Virus record (IMG/VR): IMGVR_UViG_3300021952_000016
Location: 1 to 36,842 of that record
DNA: 36,842 nucleotides
Direction: 5' to 3' (one strand)
From: a virus
The notes under the pieces were generated by a model. That model saw only the letters and a list, made by a program, of their open reading frames with translations. It ran no database searches and had not been told where the DNA came from. Below are positions 14,954-19,845 of the stretch, one piece after another. Made by a program: the position numbers and the translations under genes. How positions within the stretch are numbered: position 1 is the stretch's first letter; every line of letters begins with the position of its first letter.

Positions 14954-15219
14954 CACTCGCCCTCCTTCAGCGCGGCACGGGCTAAATCAACAAACTGATT
15001 AAGCAACTCAAGCGGTTCACCTTCATGTGGTGGACCATAACCAATCACACGCAACGCTTCCTGATACCGTATTGCTCTTCCAGTATCTTTTGCGTTGTCT
15101 ATGGCAAGTGATGCCATACGGTCGCAATGTTCCCGCAACCGCTCAATCTCGGCGTTCTTTTCCGCGAGCAAATGCCTCACCTGATTTAGCGTCTCGTCTA
15201 CTGACCAGAATTTTCCCAT
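14953..15219 (-). CDS. Coiled-coil small protein, array member
   Basis: An 88-residue protein, MGKFWSVDETLNQVRHLLAE at its start, with AEIERLREHCDRM (about 23-35), a YQEALRVIGYGPPHEGEPL middle and tail LARAALKEGE. Such proteins with an IERLRE helix and an ARAAL tail are frequent in alphaproteobacterial phages. The codons for ALKEGE make a GGAGGGCGAG ribosome binding site for the next gene. Function unknown. Confidence 0.7.
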   Translation of the reverse strand: MGKFWSVDETLNQVRHLLAEKNAEIERLREHCDRMASLAIDNAKDTGRAIRYQEALRVIGYGPPHEGEPLELLNQFVDLARAALKEGE

Positions 15220-15422
15220 CACTCAATCTCCGTCATATTTAAAGCCCGCGCGGTGATTTTATTCGTTTGGACTTGGACGTCATCACTGCTGCAATATATT
15301 TCAAGCAGAGCTTTTCTGATTGCCACCGCGACCTCAAGCGCGTTGTCTCTCTGGCGCTCGGCCTCTGCCAACTGTCGCCGCAGTGTGATGATGTCATCGA
15401 CTAGGTCACGATCTGTTAGCAT
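15219..15422 (-). CDS. Coiled-coil small protein
   Basis: A 67-residue protein starting MLTDRDLVDDIITLRRQ at 15422, chosen because GGAG lies seven bases upstream; the frame extends to 15464 inside the neighbouring gene. A coiled coil (LRRQLAEAERQRDNALEVAV) fills the N-terminal half. The stop forms a TGATG junction with the next gene. It lacks the ALKEGE tail of the later array members. Function unknown. Confidence 0.65.
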   Translation of the reverse strand: MLTDRDLVDDIITLRRQLAEAERQRDNALEVAVAIRKALLEIYCSSDDVQVQTNKITARALNMTEIE

Positions 15423-15603
15423 CTTCTTGCTTCTCCATCCGGTCACGATATACCCACCCTTCATCCCACGCTTGGTGATTGATTGATCCAGCCTCGTGCG
15501 GGTTGTCCTCCCGCGCGAAGCCTAATTGACGACACTGCGCGCCCTCGGCCTTCTTCGTGGCAGGGCTCGCGACGACACGGCAAAAGTCAACGGTTGAGAG
15601 CAT
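15406..15603 (-). CDS. Small hypothetical protein
   Basis: A 65-residue protein with CRQLGFAREDNPHEAGSINH (about 24-43) followed by AWDEGW. This is the Cys-x-x-Gly-Phe/Tyr...Trp-x-x-Gly-Trp layout seen in small phage and ribosome modulation factor-like proteins. Similarity to the latter is only in pattern. It overlaps the upstream gene by 17 bases and the downstream gene by 17 bases. Confidence 0.6.
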   Translation of the reverse strand: MLSTVDFCRVVASPATKKAEGAQCRQLGFAREDNPHEAGSINHQAWDEGWVYRDRMEKQEDANRS

Positions 15604-15877
15604 TGATCAGGTCCAGTGCTTCTTGCGTGTCATTTTCCTCGACCTTCTCGGTCAGCTTCGCGTAGCCAATGACGTCTTGCCAGTGATCTTGGAAGTCGGG
15701 GTCGCCGCACAATATCCTGGCGAGCTTGACGGCGATCATCTCCAAGCTCTCCGCCTGTACGTCCGTTAGCCTGATCCAATTCGGGCTGCCCCTCATCGCG
15801 TCCTTGATCGACTGCGAGATTTTTGCTGTTGAAGGGTAAGAGCCGTGTGTTTTTTCGCGTGTTGATAATACTAACAA
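15587..15877 (-). CDS. DUF6378-like phage protein
   Basis: A 96-residue protein starting at TTG 15877, preceded by a perfect AGGAGG five bases upstream, which settles the start. REKTHGSYPSTAKISQSIKD, ESLEMIAVKLARILCGDPD and DHWQDVIGYAKL match the pattern I associate with DUF6378, a family of unknown function often near replication or nucleotide-related phage genes. The pattern (KTHG, helix, KxARI..GD, HW.D..GY) resembles MazG-like folds, but catalytic residues are not clear. Confidence 0.75.
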   Translation of the reverse strand: MLVLSTREKTHGSYPSTAKISQSIKDAMRGSPNWIRLTDVQAESLEMIAVKLARILCGDPDFQDHWQDVIGYAKLTEKVEENDTQEALDLINALNR

Positions 15878-15926
15878 GGTAGCCTCCTATTGTGATCCAA
15901 ATGATTAGTGTGATGGTGAGCAGCAT
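15630..15926 (-). CDS. Possible overlapping membrane protein frame (uncertain)
   Basis: A 98-codon frame from ATG 15926 begins with a strong membrane segment (MLLTITLIIWITIGGYLV, then SIINTRK). It then runs out of frame through most of the DUF6378-like gene as a low-complexity basic tail. The first 25 residues look like a genuine membrane microprotein, while the tail looks like a shadow of the other gene. The TTG and AGGAGG of the downstream gene lie inside its codons. Real only if the overlap is tolerated. Confidence 0.25.
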   Translation of the reverse strand: MLLTITLIIWITIGGYLVSIINTRKNTRLLPFNSKNLAVDQGRDEGQPELDQANGRTGGELGDDRRQARQDIVRRPRLPRSLARRHWLREADREGRGK

Positions 15927-16084
15927 ATCGCGTCTATCGCTCCCGCTCGCGATTGATGATGTGAGAGCCGGCCCTTGGCGGTGCACGCCCGCCATCGGTC
16001 CTTGCCTTTTATGACCCACCCCATCACGTTTCCGTTAACGTCAAGAATGACATAAGCCCCGATCCCGTCCGGTATGATCTTCAT
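15905..16084 (-). CDS. Small hypothetical protein, 59 residues
   Basis: A 59-residue protein, MKIIPDGIGAYVILDVNGNV at its start, then GWVIKGKDRWRA. AAGGGTGG lies just before the ATG, four bases after the stop of the DnaA-domain gene. The N-terminal half reads like a small beta hairpin; the C-terminal end is Cys/Ser/His-rich. No family recognised. It is too short for a 60-residue cutoff. Confidence 0.6.
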   Translation of the reverse strand: MKIIPDGIGAYVILDVNGNVMGWVIKGKDRWRACTAKGRLSHHQSRAGAIDAICCSPSH

Positions 16085-16087
16085 AGG

Positions 16088-16606
16088 TTACCACCCTTCT
16101 TTAGCGGGTCGTAAGCGGGCGCAATTAACGCCCGCAGGGCAGTGATCAACTGATCCAGACTGATCAGCCCGTCCCGACATTGTTGCACTAGATACTCGAT
16201 TTCGTTCAGCATAGACCTTCGCCCCATGTAGCACGGTTGTGTGGTCGCGCCCGCCCATCAGGTTCGCGATGCGTTTTAAACTATAGCCTGCTTCGCGCAG
16301 CCGATAGTAGGCCTCTTGCCGTGGCGGCAATAGGTTCGCCGTCTTGCGCCGTGAGTTGAGATCGTCACGCGTGACGTTGTGCTTCTCGCACACGTCCCGC
16401 AAGATCGTGAGCCACACGGGCGCGCCTTGATCCAGCCTATTGGCGATGATCATATGCGCCTCGGCCATCTGCGGGCCTAGGGGCTTAGGCTTTGGCGGTG
16501 GTGGTGGCGGTGGGTCTGGCGGTTTTGGTGGTGGCTCTGGCGACTTTGGCGGCGCGCCCGCATTAAGGCGCGCCCGCACCGCTTTATAGTGATCCGATAG
16601 GTTCAA
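16088..16606 (-). CDS. Stand-alone DnaA domain IV (DnaA-box-binding) protein
   Basis: A 172-residue protein with no AAA+ domain. After a short N-terminal helix comes a proline-rich linker (about 19-42). Residues 66-135 then match the DNA-binding domain IV of the initiator DnaA: LNSRRKTANLLPPRQEAYYR, a basic helix (YSLKRIANLMGG) and the signature GGRDHTTVLHG (118-128), which in DnaA reads the TTATCCACA box. The tail is Ser/Gly-rich. It starts at TTG 16606 after AGGGGG, overlapping the previous gene by 23 bases. It could occupy DnaA boxes on the host origin, or act at the phage's own boxes; both are inference. The domain call itself is strong. Confidence 0.88.
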   Translation of the reverse strand: MNLSDHYKAVRARLNAGAPPKSPEPPPKPPDPPPPPPPKPKPLGPQMAEAHMIIANRLDQGAPVWLTILRDVCEKHNVTRDDLNSRRKTANLLPPRQEAYYRLREAGYSLKRIANLMGGRDHTTVLHGAKVYAERNRVSSATMSGRADQSGSVDHCPAGVNCARLRPAKEGW

Positions 16607-16793
16607 GCCTGCCCCCTATAAATCGATGCGTCGGTTGATCCGGTGAGGGCGTCGCGCGCGTCGCCTTCACGAGCACCCATCGCCTGTAAAGATCATCGGC
16701 CCAGGCGCGCGCCTCGGTCTCGGTCTCAAAGCGCAACGCGTTATCCGACCATCGGCCCTCGCCCGTGTCGACTTCAGGTTTAAAACTCTTCAT
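16584..16793 (-). CDS. Small hypothetical protein
   Basis: A 69-residue protein with NALRFETETEARAWADDLYR (about 18-37), RRWVLVKATRATPSPDQPTH and tail GGRLEPIGSL. This resembles a common class of small phage proteins in which a strand-helix unit is followed by a strand. The start overlaps the upstream stop (ATGA). The last codons supply the G-rich ribosome binding site of the DnaA-domain gene. Confidence 0.65.
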   Translation of the reverse strand: MKSFKPEVDTGEGRWSDNALRFETETEARAWADDLYRRWVLVKATRATPSPDQPTHRFIGGRLEPIGSL

Positions 16794-16981
16794 AGCATCA
16801 CCTCCACATACAGCGCGCGCGCCTTGGCGTGTTGTTCGATCAAGAGCCGATAGAGATCGTGGCGCATGGTGCGGGCGTCCCGCCCGCGTTTGGTCTTATG
16901 CACCATGCGCCGCACGCGCCGCACAAGCTCTAAATTGCTATCCGATATGTGCAGATTTAATCGGTTGTATGTTCCGAACAT
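16790..16981 (-). CDS. Small basic protein, possible DNA- or RNA-binding
   Basis: A 63-residue protein with a very basic middle (LVRRVRRMVHKTKRGRDART, about 19-38) and a helical C-terminus. GGAGGAAAT directly precedes the ATG, so it is probably well translated. Predicted pI is high. It overlaps the upstream gene by 25 bases and the next by four (ATGA). The composition suggests nucleic-acid binding; no family recognised. Confidence 0.62.
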   Translation of the reverse strand: MFGTYNRLNLHISDSNLELVRRVRRMVHKTKRGRDARTMRHDLYRLLIEQHAKARALYVEVML

Positions 16982-17127
16982 ATTTCCTCCGCTATTGTTT
17001 CATCATCTTGATCATCTTGCCAGTGTTCGCCCGCCGTCATATGCGCGCGGTTGATTGCGTCTTCTTCGTCGCGCGCGTCAATTTCGATCGTCGACGCGCG
17101 GATCCATGTAACCTTAAACCGTTTCAT
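16957..17127 (-). CDS. Small acidic hypothetical protein, 56 residues
   Basis: A 56-residue protein, MKRFKVTWIRASTIEIDARD at its start, which reads like a beta strand pair followed by an acidic helix (EEDAINRAHM) and the tail HWQDDQDDETIAEEICSEHT. The ATG overlaps the upstream stop (ATGA). The pattern, FKVTW...ID...EEDAI.RA, recalls small phage proteins of unknown function. Confidence 0.6.
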   Translation of the reverse strand: MKRFKVTWIRASTIEIDARDEEDAINRAHMTAGEHWQDDQDDETIAEEICSEHTTD

Positions 17128-17297
17128 AGCACCGCCTCACAATCTGCTAGGGGTTCATTAAATTCGGCGCCTGCTTCAAAAACCATAACCATAAGCGCGC
17201 CGTTGTCTTTCAATTTAATGCGGACCGAGTAGGGCCCTACCGTGAACCACGACGCGCCGTCGGCTAGCGTATGGTCATCATCGCCTTGCAAAATCAT
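17124..17297 (-). CDS. Small hypothetical protein, 57 residues
   Basis: A 57-residue protein, MILQGDDDHTLADGASWFTV at its start, with alternating beta-type strands (YSVRIKLKDNGALMVMVF) and an acidic tail. It is linked to the genes on both sides by four-base overlaps. I do not recognise it; the composition suggests a small beta barrel or sandwich. Confidence 0.6.
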   Translation of the reverse strand: MILQGDDDHTLADGASWFTVGPYSVRIKLKDNGALMVMVFEAGAEFNEPLADCEAVL

Positions 17298-17551
17298 ATG
17301 ATTGCCCTCTCCCGTAAAGCATTATGAAACGCGCGCCGCGCGTCATATGTGAGCCGCGCGCCGTCTTTAAGCGCGCCGTTGAATATGAGCGCGAAATGAC
17401 GCCCGCGCTCATATTGCCATTGGTCGCCCGTATAGGGGAAAGCCTCGTAGTTTAGAGGCTTGCCCGCGCGGGCGTCTTTAAACCCGCGCACGAACGGCGC
17501 GCTACGCATGGCACCTTCGGGCTTGCCCGATACAGTAGGGACTTGTTTCAT
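17294..17551 (-). CDS. Conserved small phage protein
   Basis: An 85-residue protein with FVRGFKDARAGKPLNYEAFP (about 20-39) and GDQWQYERGRHFALIF. I know this RGF.DAR.GKP...QW.YERGR.FA layout from small proteins in many phages, function unknown. It may relate to ribosome modulation factor-like folds by its GF...G...W.YERG pattern. The start overlaps the previous stop (ATGA). Confidence 0.7.
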   Translation of the reverse strand: MKQVPTVSGKPEGAMRSAPFVRGFKDARAGKPLNYEAFPYTGDQWQYERGRHFALIFNGALKDGARLTYDARRAFHNALRERAII

Positions 17552-17724
17552 GGCGCGCTCACTAAATGATAGACTAACCCATGCGATACGCCGACTAGCG
17601 TCCCGTCCCGCAATTTCCAGTGGGTGAGGTATCCGCGCCCTTTAATCCATGGGTCGCGCGGTGACGGGTGCACGTCAAGCTTATTGATGACGGCGAAAAA
17701 AGCCTCTCTTGATACCCGTTTCAT
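17548..17724 (-). CDS. Small hypothetical protein, 58 residues
   Basis: A 58-residue basic protein, MKRVSREAFFAVINKLDVHP at its start, then DPWIKGRGYLTHWKLRDGTL. The order helix, then Trp-containing strands, would fit a small alpha-beta fold. Both ends overlap neighbours by ATGA. No family recognised. Confidence 0.6.
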   Translation of the reverse strand: MKRVSREAFFAVINKLDVHPSPRDPWIKGRGYLTHWKLRDGTLVGVSHGLVYHLVSAP

Positions 17725-17945
17725 AACATGCCTTTCAATTCAGTCTTGATCCGTTTCGCGTGCTCGCCGCGCCATGATTTCGCATTGGCAAGGAAATAGA
17801 GCACAAGCCCCCGCGCGCTTTCGGAGTGATAACGGTCATCAACGGATACGACAGAACGCATGGCGTCGATATACGGGACCGCGCCAAAGTAAGGCTTAGG
17901 CCAATGCGCGCGGATATCGATTGCGATTTGATATAATGGACGCAT
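17721..17945 (-). CDS. Conserved phage protein
   Basis: A 74-residue protein: MRPLYQIAIDIRAHWPKPYF, GAVPYIDAMRSVVSVDDRYH and YFLANAKSWRGEHAKRIKTE. This AVPYLDAM...YFLANA..WRGE.A.RIK.EL pattern is well known to me from phage genomes, particularly actinobacterial ones, with no assigned function. AAAGGG precedes the ATG. There is a 16-base gap after the Gp88 gene, one of the few non-overlapping junctions of the operon. Confidence 0.75.
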   Translation of the reverse strand: MRPLYQIAIDIRAHWPKPYFGAVPYIDAMRSVVSVDDRYHSESARGLVLYFLANAKSWRGEHAKRIKTELKGML

Positions 17946-17961
17946 AATTTTACCCTTTCAA

Positions 17962-18669
17962 TTAGATGACAAAACCGGATTTATCTTTCTTAGCTTTCGG
18001 ACCCTTAGGCGATAGCGCGACGACGACCCCGCGCGGGTCCAAGTGTCGGAGATCGTGCGCGTCCCCGTCTATGACGGGGAAGCCGTGCCAGTGCGTCGGC
18101 TTGTGCCGGAATACCACGGCGACATTGCCGCCCGCTTCTAAAACGCGGATGCAATCGGCTTCATTCGTTTCAGAACGGGAAAACGTGAGCGAGTAGTTTT
18201 TCGGCATTTTGCCCGCGGCATGCGCCAAGGCGCGCTTCACTGATTTGGTGTAGTCTGTAAATTGAACGTCGGGGAAGCGCTCGAGTAGCGTCATGCCGTC
18301 GCCGTCGCGTATGCCCTCAAAGGCAATGTCGGTCGACCCGTTCGGGCGTACGCAAAGCTTGACGTCGTGACGGCGCGCCTTGCGGATCTCCGCTTGGATT
18401 GCGCGCGTCATGTCTTTAAGATAGGCGTGGCGTTCCTTCATAAAACGGCGCGCCTTGTCGATGCGGCTTTGAATGACAGACGGATAGTAAATCGCCGCAC
18501 CCGAGTGTTGGCCTAGGCATAAGTCAATGCAACCCTTGCTAGCGTTTCCGCATAGATTGCCTACGCCTGCCAAGCGCGCGGGCGCCATATAATGGATTGC
18601 GTTCATCCATCCATAATCGCGCGCTTTGATCGCTTTGGGGTTGTCGCTCGAGAAAATGCGGTTTTTCAT
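17962..18669 (-). CDS. Gp88 family protein
   Basis: A 235-residue protein of the mycobacteriophage Gp88 family, widespread in phages. Typical features are GWMNAIHYMAPARLAGVGN, the Cys-rich NLCGNASKGCIDLCLG (C40, C47, C51) and RPNGSTDIAFEGI. The C-terminal half holds DVQFTDYTKS and SLTFSRSETNE. The three clustered cysteines suggest a metal or Fe-S site; radical-SAM-like function has not been shown to my knowledge. It is the largest protein of the operon and is coupled to the preceding gene (ATGA). Confidence 0.82.
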   Translation of the reverse strand: MKNRIFSSDNPKAIKARDYGWMNAIHYMAPARLAGVGNLCGNASKGCIDLCLGQHSGAAIYYPSVIQSRIDKARRFMKERHAYLKDMTRAIQAEIRKARRHDVKLCVRPNGSTDIAFEGIRDGDGMTLLERFPDVQFTDYTKSVKRALAHAAGKMPKNYSLTFSRSETNEADCIRVLEAGGNVAVVFRHKPTHWHGFPVIDGDAHDLRHLDPRGVVVALSPKGPKAKKDKSGFVI

Positions 18670-18875
18670 AATAAAGCCTTTTTGATTTGGACGGGGGTTG
18701 CATACATGATCCCGAACGCGTCACTTACGGCGTGGCGCATGAGCATGTATTCTGTATGAGTTATGCCAAAATGCGCTAAATTATAGGCGTCATTCGCAAC
18801 CGTTCCGCCCCCAATAGACGAATGACGGTTGCGCGCTTTCAAAAATCCGGCGATTTGCTTTTTCGTGAATTTCAT
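18666..18875 (-). CDS. Small hypothetical protein
   Basis: A 69-residue protein: MKFTKKQIAGFLKARNRHSS, a Gly-rich turn (IGGGTVAND), then a helical stretch with ITHTEYMLMRHAVSDAFG. The basic N-terminal helix could touch nucleic acid. Both ends overlap neighbours. Unrecognised. Confidence 0.6.
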   Translation of the reverse strand: MKFTKKQIAGFLKARNRHSSIGGGTVANDAYNLAHFGITHTEYMLMRHAVSDAFGIMYATPVQIKKALL

Positions 18876-18961
18876 TGGAAAGCCTCATAAATTGCGGTGA
18901 TGATTAGCGCCCCCGCCAATATGGCGAAGGGCAGTGAAAAGGCGTCAAGTACGGCGATCAT
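18872..18961 (-). CDS. Membrane microprotein, 29 residues
   Basis: A 29-codon frame, MIAVLDAFSLPFAILAGALI at its start, forming one membrane helix and ending TAIYEAFQ. The ATG overlaps the preceding stop (ATGA), and the stop overlaps the following start, so it fits the operon exactly. Its first residues (MIAV) echo the MIAG of the microprotein at 13298-13360. Function unknown. Confidence 0.5.
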   Translation of the reverse strand: MIAVLDAFSLPFAILAGALIITAIYEAFQ

Positions 18962-19200
18962 GCTTCAATCCCCGCAATGTGTTGAATGAAATCGCGATCA
19001 AGATAAGCGCCGTGCTTCACATTATAACGGCCCATCCATAAATCGCGTTTGATTAGCTTTTTGCGGCGCATGAAATCAAAAACCGCGTTTGCGGTCACAT
19101 AGTCAATTTCGCCGAATTGGCATAAGGTTTCGATAAAATCATCAACCGCTTTCAATTCGCGGCGCGCAATATCTTGTGCGTGTTCAGAAAATTCGGTCAT
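18958..19200 (-). CDS. First gene of accessory operon; small possible winged-helix protein
   Basis: An 80-residue protein with a helical N-terminus (AQDIARRELKAVDDFIETLC) and a VTANAVFDFMRRKKLIKRDL stretch (about 35-54), followed by MGRYNVKHGAYLDRDFIQHI. The helix-basic helix-strand order could be a small winged helix, and its first place next to a repeat-rich control region would suit a regulator; this is a guess. AAGGA nine bases before the ATG is the ribosome binding site. Confidence 0.62.
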   Translation of the reverse strand: MTEFSEHAQDIARRELKAVDDFIETLCQFGEIDYVTANAVFDFMRRKKLIKRDLWMGRYNVKHGAYLDRDFIQHIAGIEA

Positions 19201-19271
19201 TTTGCGTTTCCTTTTTGGGCAATTCAGCTAACGAAAATCACAATAGATTTTGTTGCAGATTGAGCTAGTCA

Positions 19272-19305
19272 AAAAAACGCATGTCTGGCATGCAAAAAAC
19301 GCATG
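19272..19305. repeat. 12-bp direct repeat, 22-bp period
   Basis: AAAAAACGCATG occurs at 19272-19283 and again at 19294-19305, about two helical turns apart, with GCATG elements in the spacer. It lies just upstream of the accessory operon and could be a regulator site. Confidence 0.6.
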
Positions 19306-19379
19306 GATTTTGGCGCTTTGATTAGGCAAGTTTGCGAGGGGCTTTTACGGCTTTGAAATATAGGCTTTTTTCTTAATTC

Positions 19380-19397
19380 TTAGGCAATTTAGGCAAT
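19380..19397. repeat. Iteron-like pair, inverted orientation
   Basis: Two perfect contiguous copies of TTAGGCAAT, the complement of ATTGCCTAA. Diverged copies lie further left at 19215-19223 (TTGGGCAAT) and 19322-19330 (TTAGGCAAG). The pair sits immediately downstream of a candidate leftward promoter. Confidence 0.8.
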
Positions 19398-19409
19398 CTT
19401 ATTTATATA

Positions 19410-19438
19410 CGTATAATTTTTTGATGTGTATAGAACAA
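19410..19438 (-). promoter_or_regulatory. Candidate leftward promoter for the accessory operon
   Basis: On the - strand TTGTTC (19433-19438) is separated by 17 bases from TATACG (19410-19415), a moderate sigma-70-type match. On the + strand the same place carries a perfect TATAAT at 19412-19417, so a face-to-face promoter is also possible. The iteron pair at 19380-19397 would fall just past the leftward start, an operator position. Confidence 0.35.
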
Positions 19439-19472
19439 ATGTAGAACGTCGAACCGTAGCGATTTAAAACCG

Positions 19473-19499
19473 ATTGCCTAAATTGCCTAAACTGCCCAA
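19473..19499. repeat. Iteron-like triplet
   Basis: Two perfect copies of ATTGCCTAA (19473-19481, 19482-19490) followed in the same 9-bp phase by ACTGCCCAA (19491-19499). The start is 93 bases from the inverted pair at 19380 and 92 bases from the next pair at 19565. Confidence 0.8.
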
Positions 19500-19564
19500 A
19501 ACCCCGCGCCGTCATGCCGCGCGGTTCGAACCGACACGCAAGCGCAAAATCGATTTGTTTTTCG

Positions 19565-19582
19565 ATTGCCTAAATTGCCTAA
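19565..19582. repeat. Iteron-like pair
   Basis: Two perfect contiguous copies of ATTGCCTAA in the same orientation as the triplet at 19473. Confidence 0.8.
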
Positions 19583-19631
19583 ATAAGGCGCGCCAGGCGT
19601 CATGCAATTTTGCGTGAGCTTTGCCGGCCGT

Positions 19632-19674
19632 TATGCGTTTGCATAGTTCGCCAAACTGCTATGCGTTCGCATAG
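19632..19674. repeat. Paired palindromes, 28-bp centre spacing
   Basis: TATGCGTTTGCATAG (19632-19646) and TATGCGTTCGCATAG (19660-19674) differ at one base. The second, with its preceding C, is a 7-bp inverted repeat with a two-base centre. Two near-identical dyads at 28-bp spacing look like an operator pair for a dimeric regulator. Confidence 0.65.
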
Positions 19675-19687
19675 CTTTTCACGCTGC

Positions 19688-19705
19688 ATTGCCTAAATTG
19701 CATAG
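19688..19705. repeat. Iteron-like pair, second copy degenerate
   Basis: One perfect ATTGCCTAA (19688-19696) followed in phase by ATTGCATAG (19697-19705), two mismatches. Confidence 0.7.
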
Positions 19706-19762
19706 GTTTATTTTCCTAGGCTTTTATTCCTATTGCATTAGGGATTGCTAATATAATTGAGA

Positions 19763-19776
19763 GGGGGGTGGGGGGG
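19763..19776. other. G-rich tract
   Basis: Six G, one T and seven G in a row, followed by CCC, upstream of terS. It could form G-quadruplex-type structure or mark a packaging signal; long homopolymer runs are also prone to read error. Confidence 0.5.
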
Positions 19777-19809
19777 CCCGAGGCCGACCGGTCAAATTTC
19801 GGGTAGCCC

Positions 19810-19838
19810 TTGCAAAAATTTTTTTATTTTTTTATAAT
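19810..19838 (+). promoter_or_regulatory. Sigma-70-type promoter for the late genes
   Basis: TTGCAA (19810-19815), a 17-base AT-rich spacer and a perfect TATAAT (19833-19838). The expected transcription start, about seven bases after the -10, falls at the terS ATG (19846), so the mRNA would be leaderless or nearly so. Another perfect TATAAT is at 19752-19757 without a clear -35. Confidence 0.6.
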
Positions 19839-19845
19839 TTCGGGC

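Larger units (their letters stand above)
19201..19845. other. Repeat-rich divergent intergenic region; candidate origin or control region
   Basis: This 645-bp stretch is the only long non-coding region. I see no convincing gene in it. It lies between the leftward accessory operon and the rightward terminase genes. It contains the 9-bp repeat array, paired palindromes, 12-bp direct repeats, an AT-rich core around 19398-19425, a 12-bp palindrome (CGGTTCGAACCG, 19522-19533) and a G-rich tract. Iterons beside an AT-rich segment are typical of theta replication origins; operators around divergent promoters would look similar. The sequence alone does not separate these. Confidence 0.6.

Noticed and set aside
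19522-19533. CGGTTCGAACCG resembles a tRNA T-arm or an attachment site in a tRNA gene
   Set aside because: No cloverleaf can be built around it and there is no CCA end, anticodon arm or integrase. It is simply a 12-bp palindrome.
19380-19705. Repeat array as a possible CRISPR
   Set aside because: Units are 9 bp, contiguous and in both orientations, with no regular unique spacers and no cas genes.
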